Source of the DNA: CAZNKU01 sp045545235 | GTDB taxonomy: Bacteria; Bacillota; Clostridia; Monoglobales; Firm-18 | Direction of reading: 5' to 3' | NCBI GenBank assembly: GCA_045545235.1 | Contig: JAZQAN010000053.1 | Span: 1 to 40,533, forward strand | DNA: 40,533 bases | In this document: positions 8,591 to 15,380 of the stretch, one piece after another | Numbering within the stretch: the stretch's first letter is position 1 | Layout: each line of letters starts with the position of its first letter | The notes under the pieces: model-generated | The model's input: the letters and a program-made list of their open reading frames with translations, nothing else | Database searches by the model: none | Told to the model about the DNA's origin: nothing | Program-made: the position numbers and the translations under genes

Positions 8591-9650
8591 TCTCAAAATT
8601 ATAATCAGTGTTTATAAACTCCCTTGCCTTTTCTTTGTCATCGAACATTGAGTAGGCAATAAGTAGTTTTGCGTATACAATCTCAGTTGTATAGCCATAT
8701 AAAAATTTTGGATTTGATTTGTGGTTGCTTATAATACCTGTTGTTTCATATATTTCCCCACTTAATTTTGCAGGTGAGTAATATGTGTCAACATTCATTT
8801 TGGCACATTGGTCTAACATATATAATACAGAGTTTTCACCATAATCTGCATTTTCTAAAGTTTTTTCTGCACAAGCTGTACCGGAATGATATGTGCCATG
8901 GAGTACAGCGGAATATTTACTGTAATCAAATACACTGTAGTTTATTCCCACATACGGTTGTATCATAAGCACACATTCTTTAAGCGGGGGCATATTGTAT
9001 ATGTCTACTGCTTTTTTAATGTGGTTTTGCGGATACATTTTATTTAATTTATCAAAATATATGGAACAATTTTCATCATTCATATCTGTGATGTCAATTG
9101 CCTCTTTACTGTAAAAATCTTCGGAATAATTTTTGCACTGCTCAAGGCGTGATGCTAAATGAATGTACATTTTTCCGTCGGATATATTTTTGTAGGGAAC
9201 ATAAATGTTTGGCGGAACATTCCTGCATATGCACTCTATGGCACATCTGAAGTTTTCATTTCCGTTTGAACGTGCAGATTCAAGTCTTTCATTTGCAGAA
9301 ACAAAAAAAACAGGTGTATCTGTACCGCTTAAAAGTACGGAGAAAAGTGATGCAGAATATGCAAGGGTATCTGTTCCGTGGGCAAAGATAATACCGTCGT
9401 ATTTTTTGCCTTTTGTATATTTACGGTATGTATCTATGATAACATTCCATTTTTCCACAGTCATATTTTCACTTAAAATACACAGGTTTTGTGTAATTTC
9501 AATATTCACTTTTTCAACATATAATGAATCGGATTTTTCAAAATATGCCTTTAATTTCATACCGGCGGTTTTGCTTACAGATAATGTACCAACCTCGTTA
9601 ATTTCAGTACAAATCGTTCCGCCGACAGGTATAAGCAAAATGTTTTTCAT
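8577..9650 (-). CDS. Asparaginase-family protein (possible ammonia donor)
   Basis: A 357-residue protein of the type I/II L-asparaginase fold, which hydrolyses Asn (or Gln) to the acid and ammonia. The first catalytic threonine is in 'PVGGTICTE' (Thr12) and the second Thr-Asp pair is in 'FAHGTDTLAYS'. The later Lys of classic asparaginases is not clear; the aligned stretch 'YIHLASRLEQ' seems to have Arg. There is no signal peptide, so it is cytoplasmic. ATAGGAG precedes the ATG. It follows gatB after 53 bases that contain a hairpin without a U-run, so it is probably co-transcribed with the aspS-gatC/gatA/gatB operon. GatD of archaea is the same fold, but its N-terminal domain is absent here. 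Role with GatB is inference. Confidence 0.82.
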   Translation of the reverse strand: MKNILLIPVGGTICTEINEVGTLSVSKTAGMKLKAYFEKSDSLYVEKVNIEITQNLCILSENMTVEKWNVIIDTYRKYTKGKKYDGIIFAHGTDTLAYSASLFSVLLSGTDTPVFFVSANERLESARSNGNENFRCAIECICRNVPPNIYVPYKNISDGKMYIHLASRLEQCKNYSEDFYSKEAIDITDMNDENCSIYFDKLNKMYPQNHIKKAVDIYNMPPLKECVLMIQPYVGINYSVFDYSKYSAVLHGTYHSGTACAEKTLENADYGENSVLYMLDQCAKMNVDTYYSPAKLSGEIYETTGIISNHKSNPKFLYGYTTEIVYAKLLIAYSMFDDKEKAREFINTDYNFEKHGL

Positions 9651-9667
9651 ATTTTCTCCTATAACAG

Positions 9668-9694
9668 AGGCTGTAAAAATAAATTTTACAGCCT
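9668..9694 (-). other. Intergenic hairpin between gatB and the asparaginase gene
   Basis: Perfect 11-bp inverted repeat AGGCTGTAAAA / TTTTACAGCCT (9668-9678 with 9684-9694). In the direction of the operon no U-run follows, so it is more likely an mRNA-processing or stability element, or a weak attenuator, than a full terminator. Confidence 0.55.
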
Positions 9695-9703
9695 TTGAAT
9701 TTT

Positions 9704-11125
9704 TTAGTTATTAAGTTTTGCCTCAAGTGTTGATTTAATAACAGCTGGGTCTGCGGCACCTTTAAGTTCTTTCATACAAGAACCAAACAATGCCTGAATA
9801 GCTTTAACTTTGCCGTTTTTATAATCTTCAACTGCCTGTGGGTTATTTGCAATAACAGTATCAATTACGCTATCGATAGCAGAAGAGTCAAGCTTTTTAT
9901 CAAGACCGTTTTCTTTGTAGTATGTCATAGGCTCAACACCATCTTCAATAAGGGCAATAAGCATTTTCTTACCAATATTACGGTTGATTTTGCCTTCATC
10001 AGTCATTTTAATTACTGTAGACAATTGTTCAGCGGTAATAACAAGGTCGGAAAGTGTTTTTCCATCCTTACGCAAAATACCTGCACAGTCAGTAAGAATC
10101 CATGCTGCAGTATCCTTTGCGTTACATCCTGTTGCAACTGTATCATCAAGCAATTTGCTTATTTTGTTATTAGAAATAAGCATATCAATTTCTTTGTCAG
10201 AAATACCTGCTTCGCGGTATTCTTCAGCCTTTTCATCAACTGCAACCGGCTTGTTTGCCTTAATTTCTTCAAGCCATTCGTCATCAATTACAATAGGCAT
10301 AAGGTTTGCATCAGGGAAGTATCTGTAGTCTGCTTCAGTTTCTTTGTTACGCATAGCAGATGTTTTCCCGCTTACGTCATCAAAACGTCTTGTTTCCTGA
10401 ACAAGCTCTTCTGTGCCGTATTCCAAAGCATCCATATGACGCTGTGACTCATAACGGATTGCACGTTCAATTGCTTCAAATGAGCTCATATTTTTTATTT
10501 CTGTACGTACGCCGAATTCCTCGCTTCCTTCAGGGCGAACTGAAATGTTTACGTCACAACGCATAGCACCTTCTTCACATTCTGAAATGCCGCCTGAACG
10601 GAACATTGATTTTAGTTTGTTAAGGTAAGTTACAACCTCTTCAGCGCTTCTGAAGTCAGGTTGTGTAACAATTTCAATAAGAGGAACACTTGTTCTGTTA
10701 AAGTCTACATAAGAGTATTTTCCGCCGTGTACAAGCTTACCTGCATCCTCTTCCATATGAATCTGCTTAATGCGGATATCACGGATACCACCTGCAGTTT
10801 TAACAGTAACACAGCCATCTGTACAAATTGGATGGTTAAGCTGCGTAATCTGATAAGCACATGGAAGATCGGGATAGTAGTAGTTCTTTTTATCAAATGT
10901 TGTGTATTTGTTAATGTTACAGTTAAGCATTAGTCCTGCAGTAACTGCAAGTTCAACAACACGCTTGTTCATTACGGGAAGCATACCCGGCATACCGCTG
11001 CAGGCAGGGCACACACAGTCATTAGGCTCATTTGCTGCAGAATGACCGCCGCATGAACAGAATATTTTAGATTCGGTATTTAATTCCACGTGAGTTTCAA
11101 GACCGATAACCAATTCGTAATTCAT
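9704..11125 (-). CDS. gatB: Asp-tRNA(Asn)/Glu-tRNA(Gln) amidotransferase subunit B
   Basis: A 473-residue protein of normal GatB length. GatB activates the misacylated tRNA with ATP and amidates it with ammonia coming from GatA. It has 'ELVIGLETHVELNTESKIFC' at the N-terminus, the zinc cysteines 'CSC...CVCPAC', the cradle motifs 'YYYPDLPCAYQITQ' and 'HMEEDAGKL', 'DFNRTSVPLIEIVT', and 'ETRRFD...ADYRYFPD'. A C-terminal helical/YqeY-like tail follows. The start ATG at 11125 has AAGGAGG upstream inside the end of the gatA-like gene, one base after that gene's stop. GatB itself looks fully functional, unlike its GatA partner. Confidence 0.96.
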   Translation of the reverse strand: MNYELVIGLETHVELNTESKIFCSCGGHSAANEPNDCVCPACSGMPGMLPVMNKRVVELAVTAGLMLNCNINKYTTFDKKNYYYPDLPCAYQITQLNHPICTDGCVTVKTAGGIRDIRIKQIHMEEDAGKLVHGGKYSYVDFNRTSVPLIEIVTQPDFRSAEEVVTYLNKLKSMFRSGGISECEEGAMRCDVNISVRPEGSEEFGVRTEIKNMSSFEAIERAIRYESQRHMDALEYGTEELVQETRRFDDVSGKTSAMRNKETEADYRYFPDANLMPIVIDDEWLEEIKANKPVAVDEKAEEYREAGISDKEIDMLISNNKISKLLDDTVATGCNAKDTAAWILTDCAGILRKDGKTLSDLVITAEQLSTVIKMTDEGKINRNIGKKMLIALIEDGVEPMTYYKENGLDKKLDSSAIDSVIDTVIANNPQAVEDYKNGKVKAIQALFGSCMKELKGAADPAVIKSTLEAKLNN

Positions 11126-11126
11126 A

Positions 11127-12311
11127 TTATTTAACCTCCTTTTCAACAGCACTTGCAAGGCTTAAAAGTGTGCTTTCGCTAAAGTGTTTACCCATTAGCT
11201 GAACACCGCCTGACACAAGTGCAGGAGTACCTATAAGGTTTGCAACAGCAGTAAATATGCTTTCTTCAAAAACCTTACCGAAGGCGTCTTTGATGTCATA
11301 TTCTCCGTAGGCAGTTTTACTGCATACAGGGGTTAAAACTGCATCATATTTTTTCATAAGTTCTTCAAACTTTTCTGAAATTACACGACGCACTCTCAAA
11401 GATTTGTCGTAGCAATCCTTATAGCGGTTTTTGGAAAGAACATCAGAGCCGTAAAGGATAACTGCCTTTGTAAGGAAGTTAAAGCCCTCTGTTCTTGAAT
11501 TTACATAAAGCTCGTCAATGTTTTTGTATTCACTTGCACGGTGACCGTATTTTACACCGTCATAACGTGATACATTGTTGCATGTTTCGGCAGTCATAAG
11601 AATCTGCCAAGCTGTGTTTGCAACATTGAAAATATCAAGAGATATTTCTTCAACCTCAACACCTTTTTTTGAAAGAGCATCTGCATAAGCTTTTACATTA
11701 GCCTTTACATCATCATCTGCCTTTTCCAAAAGCTCTTTTATAATACAAACTTTTTTTGTACTGATGTTGCAGTTGATTGTATAATCGTAGCTGGCTTCTC
11801 TTAAGCTTGTGCCGTCTTTTTCGTCATAGCCTGCAATAACATCCATAACTTCTTTGATACCTTCTGCATCTTTTGCATATACGCCCAACTGTTCGCCTGA
11901 AGCGGCACATGAAATAATACCATAACGTGAAACCGTGCCGTAAGTTGGTTTTAAAAAGTCAACACCTGAAAGTGCGGCACTTCTTCTTGTAGCACCGTTC
12001 ATATCAACGCCAAGTGCAGCCTTTACTTCGCCTTTTGCAACAAGCTCTGCTGCAGCGCCTTTGATGTCAGCATTTTTTTCAGCATAGTATGAAAATTCAC
12101 CTGCAAGGTCAAGACCAAATTCACCTACATTTGTTTTTCCGGCAATGGTGTAACCTTTGTTTTCAAGTCTTACAACAGCTTCGGCACTAAAAAGAGGTTT
12201 AAAACCTTCAAGCATACGTGAGCCTGCCGCAGACTGAACATCTTTTACAAGGATAGTATCGTCTACTGCGATATTTCCATTATCATTTATTTTTGTTACG
12301 TAATAATTCAT
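11127..12311 (-). CDS. gatA: GatA-like protein lacking the amidase catalytic serines
   Basis: A 394-residue homologue of GatA, the glutaminase subunit that feeds ammonia to GatB; normal GatA has about 485 residues. Homology is clear: 'RMLEGFKP', 'IAGKTNVGEFG', 'LKPTYGTVSRYG', 'NVSRYDGVKYG', 'SRTEGF'. Three things are changed. The N-terminal helical 60-70 residues are missing. The cis-Ser loop GGSSGGS is replaced by 'ADIKGAA' (residues 81-87). The nucleophile in 'DTGGSIRQPA' is replaced by 'DMNGATRRSA', with Ala107 in place of Ser. Only the Lys of the triad (Lys23 in 'LVKDV') remains. The frame is open throughout, so this is a kept gene, not a broken one. It follows aspS-gatC after 10 bases. 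It probably acts as a structural subunit. Confidence 0.88.
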   Translation of the reverse strand: MNYYVTKINDNGNIAVDDTILVKDVQSAAGSRMLEGFKPLFSAEAVVRLENKGYTIAGKTNVGEFGLDLAGEFSYYAEKNADIKGAAAELVAKGEVKAALGVDMNGATRRSAALSGVDFLKPTYGTVSRYGIISCAASGEQLGVYAKDAEGIKEVMDVIAGYDEKDGTSLREASYDYTINCNISTKKVCIIKELLEKADDDVKANVKAYADALSKKGVEVEEISLDIFNVANTAWQILMTAETCNNVSRYDGVKYGHRASEYKNIDELYVNSRTEGFNFLTKAVILYGSDVLSKNRYKDCYDKSLRVRRVISEKFEELMKKYDAVLTPVCSKTAYGEYDIKDAFGKVFEESIFTAVANLIGTPALVSGGVQLMGKHFSESTLLSLASAVEKEVK

Positions 12312-12321
12312 TCTACACACC

Positions 12322-14397
12322 TCACTTTACAACTTTTGGTACCTGCCAGCTGTCTTCACTGCGTTCAGGTGCGCCTTCTAAAAGGCTTTCTCTTGAAAAT
12401 GGCTGTTCGCGCTTGTCTTCACGAAGTACGTTTGTCATAGGCATAACGTGTACCATTTCTTCTACATTTTCTGTATCAATATTCTTTAAAAGAGCTTCGC
12501 TGTTTTCCATACTCTTAAAGATGTTTTGCATAACAGCTTCTTCATCTTCTGTAAGTGCAAGCTGGTTAAGCTGTTGTGCATTTGAGAATGTTGAACGCTT
12601 ACCCTGTGACTGTTTTGAAGAACCTGTTGGTGTTCCGCGACCTGCAAGTGCACTGCCGCTTCCGAGAAGATGTACATCTTCAAGCTGCTGATTTGTAACT
12701 TCGCTTGGCGCACCCAAAAGAAGGTCCTGTGCATTACCGTTAAGAGGGAATGCTATAACGTCAAGTATTTTTTCTTCATCAGTAAGAAGCATAACCATTC
12801 TGTCAATACCGGGTGCCATACCTGCATGTGGAGGGGCACCATACTGGAATGCAGTATATAGAGCATTGAAACGTGATTTAAGTTCCTTTTCGTCGTAACC
12901 TGCAATTTCAAACGCCTTTTTCATTATGTCAATATCGTGGTTACGAACAGCACCTGATGCAAGTTCTATACCGTTACATACAAGGTCATACTGATAAGCT
13001 AAAATTTCAGTAGGCTCTTTGTTTAAAAGTGCATCCATACCACCCTGAGGCATTGAGAACGGGTTGTGTGTAAATATTGTTTCGCCGGTTTCTTCGTCAT
13101 CTTCGTACATAGGGAAGTCTACAACAAAGCAGAATTCAAATGAATCGTCACGGATAAGGTCAAGCTGATCCTTACCTGCAAGCCATGTGCGGATGTGACC
13201 TGCCTTCTTTTCTGTATCGTTTTTCTTGTCATCACAGATAAAGAATAATGTTTCACCTTCTTTAACACCTGTAATGGAAATGATTTCCTTTTTCTGTTCG
13301 TCAGAAAGGAACTTTGCAATAGGACCTGCAAATACGCCTTCCTTAAGTGTAATGTAGCCAAGACCGCCAAGACCAACTTCTGCAGAGGTAGCAAATTTCA
13401 ATGAATCTTCAAAGAACTTCTTTGACTTTCCTGCACAGTTTGCAACTATACCGCGTACAGGCTTACCCTTGAAAGCGGGGAAGTCAACATTTTCAAAAAA
13501 TGCTGTAAGGTCGCATATAATAAGTGGGTTTCTAAGGTCAGGCTTGTCTGAACCGTATGTCATCATAGCATCAGCATATGTTATACGGCGGAATGGTTTT
13601 TCTGTAACCTTTTTCTCTGTAAAAGTTTTGAATGTATCATAAATTACATCTTCACAAACGTCTAAAACTTCTTCCTGTGTAGCAAAAGCCATTTCAAAGT
13701 CAAGCTGATAAAATTCACCGGGTGAACGGTCAGCACGTGCATCCTCATCACGGAAACAAGGTGCAACCTGGAAGTATCTGTCAAAGCCCGATACCATCAA
13801 AAGCTGTTTAAACTGCTGTGGTGCCTGAGGCAATGCATAGAATTTACCAGGGTGTTTACGGCTTGGTACCAAAAAGTCACGGGCACCTTCAGGTGATGAT
13901 GCAGTAAGAATAGGTGTCTGCATATCAAGGAAGTTCTTTTCTTCCATTTTGTTACGAAGGTGGCGGATGATTTTTGAACGCATTACAAGGTTATCGTGGT
14001 TCTTCGGATTACGAAGGTCAAGATAACGATATTTAAGACGAATTTCGTCCTTGCTCTGACGCGATGCCCTTACTTCAAACGGAAGCATATTGTGGCTTTT
14101 GCCAAGTATCTGTAAAGAGTCTGCAACAAGCTCAACATTACCGGTTGCAATTTTTTCGTTTACAGTATCAGGGTCACGTTTTTCTACAACACCGCTGACA
14201 GAAATAACAGTTTCACGGTTTACGTTTTTAATAAGTTCCTCATTGTGAATGACTACCTGTGTTACGCCTGTGTAGTCACGCAGGTCTACAAATATAACGC
14301 CACCGTGGTCACGCACAACATCAACCCAGCCGGCAAGCTGAACTGTTTTGCCTATGTGCTCGTCACGAATGTCGTTACAGAATAGAGTTCTGTACAT
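12322..14397 (-). CDS. aspS: Aspartyl-tRNA synthetase fused to GatC
   Basis: A 691-residue fusion. Residues 1-578 are a bacterial AspRS: anticodon OB-fold with 'WVDVVRDHGGVIF', motif 2 'FRDEDARADRSPGEFYQLDF', the GAD insertion, and motif 3 'GAPPHAGMAPGIDRMVMLL'. His31 in 'RDHGG' matches the residue found in non-discriminating AspRS enzymes that also charge tRNA(Asn). Residues about 579-602 are a Gly/Ser/Gln linker. Residues about 603-691 are GatC: 'LALTEDEE', 'DTENVEEMVHVMPMTNVLRE' and 'APERSEDSWQVPKVVK'. GatC is normally a separate subunit of about 95 residues that clamps GatA to GatB. The start at 14397 has GGGAGG upstream; the longer frame covers the T-box terminator. First gene of the operon. 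Confidence 0.95.
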   Translation of the reverse strand: MYRTLFCNDIRDEHIGKTVQLAGWVDVVRDHGGVIFVDLRDYTGVTQVVIHNEELIKNVNRETVISVSGVVEKRDPDTVNEKIATGNVELVADSLQILGKSHNMLPFEVRASRQSKDEIRLKYRYLDLRNPKNHDNLVMRSKIIRHLRNKMEEKNFLDMQTPILTASSPEGARDFLVPSRKHPGKFYALPQAPQQFKQLLMVSGFDRYFQVAPCFRDEDARADRSPGEFYQLDFEMAFATQEEVLDVCEDVIYDTFKTFTEKKVTEKPFRRITYADAMMTYGSDKPDLRNPLIICDLTAFFENVDFPAFKGKPVRGIVANCAGKSKKFFEDSLKFATSAEVGLGGLGYITLKEGVFAGPIAKFLSDEQKKEIISITGVKEGETLFFICDDKKNDTEKKAGHIRTWLAGKDQLDLIRDDSFEFCFVVDFPMYEDDEETGETIFTHNPFSMPQGGMDALLNKEPTEILAYQYDLVCNGIELASGAVRNHDIDIMKKAFEIAGYDEKELKSRFNALYTAFQYGAPPHAGMAPGIDRMVMLLTDEEKILDVIAFPLNGNAQDLLLGAPSEVTNQQLEDVHLLGSGSALAGRGTPTGSSKQSQGKRSTFSNAQQLNQLALTEDEEAVMQNIFKSMENSEALLKNIDTENVEEMVHVMPMTNVLREDKREQPFSRESLLEGAPERSEDSWQVPKVVK

Positions 14398-14427
14398 AGT
14401 ATTACCTCCCAAATAAAATTTCAAAAT

Positions 14428-14459
14428 AAAAAGCCCGGGAATACTAATGTATTCCCGGG
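14428..14459 (-). terminator. T-box terminator hairpin
   Basis: Perfect 11-bp stem CCCGGGAATAC / GTATTCCCGGG (14434-14444 with 14449-14459) with loop of four, followed on the minus strand by CTTTTTATTTT. It lies between the T-box core and the AspRS start. Confidence 0.92.
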
Positions 14460-14640
14460 ACGAGTAAATAAAATTTAACCCGCGGTGCCACCCGCATTGA
14501 TACAACAAAGTGTATCCTCTTTTGCAATATTTTATTTTAATAAAATACGGAGTGTTCCCAAGCTTACTACTCATCTCAAATGCGCTTACAGTCCACGACG
14601 CATTCTCCCTTTCAGACTTTCCACAAAAGCCGAGTCTCCG
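14428..14640 (-). promoter_or_regulatory. T-box riboswitch, Asn (overlapping Glu) specifier
   Basis: The leader RNA reads tRNA charging and controls the aspS-gatC operon. The T-box core GGGTGGCACCGCG is on the minus strand at 14481-14493. Stem I is closed by CGGAG (14636-14640) with CTCCG (14548-14552). Just before the closing strand the specifier loop reads GGGAACA. The triplet AAC (14554-14556) followed by A is the Asn codon, and GAA (Glu) overlaps it by two bases. A terminator hairpin follows the core, so uncharged tRNA should antiterminate. An Asn/Glu double specifier has been described for a clostridial transamidation operon, which fits the genes here. Confidence 0.92.
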
Positions 14641-14645
14641 TAGTT

Positions 14646-14674
14646 ATTATAACAAATCAAAAAATAATTGTCAA
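14646..14674 (-). promoter_or_regulatory. Consensus sigma-A promoter of the aspS-gatC operon
   Basis: On the minus strand TTGACA (14669-14674), 17-bp spacer, TATAAT (14646-14651). All twelve box positions match consensus, so control must come mainly from the T-box. Confidence 0.9.
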
Positions 14675-14730
14675 GACATTTATAATATATGGAATTTTAG
14701 CATATATATTCATAATAAATCAATTTAATA

Positions 14731-14759
14731 TTGACATTTCAGAATGTTTTTGGTAATAT
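14731..14759 (+). promoter_or_regulatory. Promoter of the tRNA-Pro gene
   Basis: TTGACA (14731-14736), 17-bp spacer, TAATAT (14754-14759), 28 bases before the tRNA. It is divergent from the aspS-gatC promoter. Confidence 0.7.
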
Positions 14760-14787
14760 ATTATAGGTAACTTAAGTGTTGCGATGT

Positions 14788-14864
14788 CTGGGTGTAGCTC
14801 AGTTTGGTAGAGTACTTGAATGGGGTTCAAGGGGCCGCTGGTTCAAGTCCAGTCACTCAGACCA
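14788..14864 (+). tRNA. tRNA-Pro (anticodon GGG)
   Basis: A 77-base cloverleaf with encoded CCA. The acceptor stem is CTGGGTG / CACTCAG with C1-G72 typical of bacterial tRNA-Pro, followed by A73. The D stem is GCTC/GAGT. The anticodon stem CTTGA/TCAAG holds the loop ATGGGGT with anticodon GGG (14821-14824 region). The T arm is GCTGG TTCAAGT CCAGT. Confidence 0.94.
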
Positions 14865-14900
14865 AAAAAGAAGACGATACATATGTATCGTCTTCTTTTT
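14865..14900 (+). terminator. tRNA-Pro terminator
   Basis: An 18-bp perfect palindrome centred at 14882/14883, GACGATACAT / ATGTATCGTC in the core, with an A-run before and TTCTTTTTT after it. It directly follows the CCA end and is symmetric, so it could work from both sides. Confidence 0.88.
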
Positions 14901-14901
14901 T

Positions 14902-15309
14902 GATTTCAGTGATTGATTCGCTGAAGTAGCGTCAACCGAAGGTTGAACGCGCGACCGAGCAAAGCGAGGAAGTACTGCCGCAGGCACGTAGTTCAAGTCC
15001 GCTTGCGAAAGCAAGCTTGTTTGCACAAAGCAATTTTGTACATCTTCTTTTTTGATTTCAGTGATTGATTCGCTGAAGTAGTGTCAACCGAAGGTTGAAC
15101 GCGCGACCGAGCAAAGCGAGGAAGTACTGCCGAAGGCACGTAGTTCAAGTCTGCTTGCGAAAGCAAGCTTGTTTGCACAAAGCTATTTTGTACATCTTCT
15201 TTTTTGATTTCAGTGATTGATTCGCTGAAGTAGCGTCAACCGAAGGTTGAACGCGCGACCGAGCAAAGCGAGGAAGTACTGCCGCAGGCACGTAGTTCAA
15301 GTCCGCTTG
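14902..15309. repeat. Three tandem 152-bp hairpin-rich repeats
   Basis: Units begin at 14902, 15054 and 15206 with exact 152-base spacing; the third is cut off after about 104 bases. Each unit holds small stem-loops: CGCT-GAAGT-AGCG, CAACC-GAA-GGTTG, TGCC-GCA-GGCA, GCTTGC-GAAA-GCAAGC and ACAAA-GCAAT-TTTGT, and ends in CATCTTCTTTTTT. Units 1 and 2 differ at about four positions, of which two lie in loops, one turns a G-C pair into G-U, and one is next to a stem. That pattern suggests selection on RNA structure. The unit shares GTTCAAGTCC with the T arm of the preceding tRNA. No protein is supported here; open frames on the minus strand are by-products. Confidence 0.88.
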
Positions 15310-15380
15310 CAACGGAAGGTTTAATATATACAGGTAGGTAAAATTTTTTATTTTATCCTGCGTCAATCTAATTACCAATA

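Noticed and set aside
8577..9650. Calling the asparaginase-family gene gatD
   Set aside because: It lacks the N-terminal domain of archaeal GatD, and the partner here is GatB, not GatE. The functional link is only inferred.
11127..12311. Explaining the short GatA by a wrong start or by a frameshift
   Set aside because: The upstream gene stops 10 bases before the chosen ATG, and the residues flanking the lost serines align well without any frame change.
14902..15309. CRISPR array
   Set aside because: The repeats are 152 bp long and directly adjacent, with no unique spacers and no cas genes in the window.
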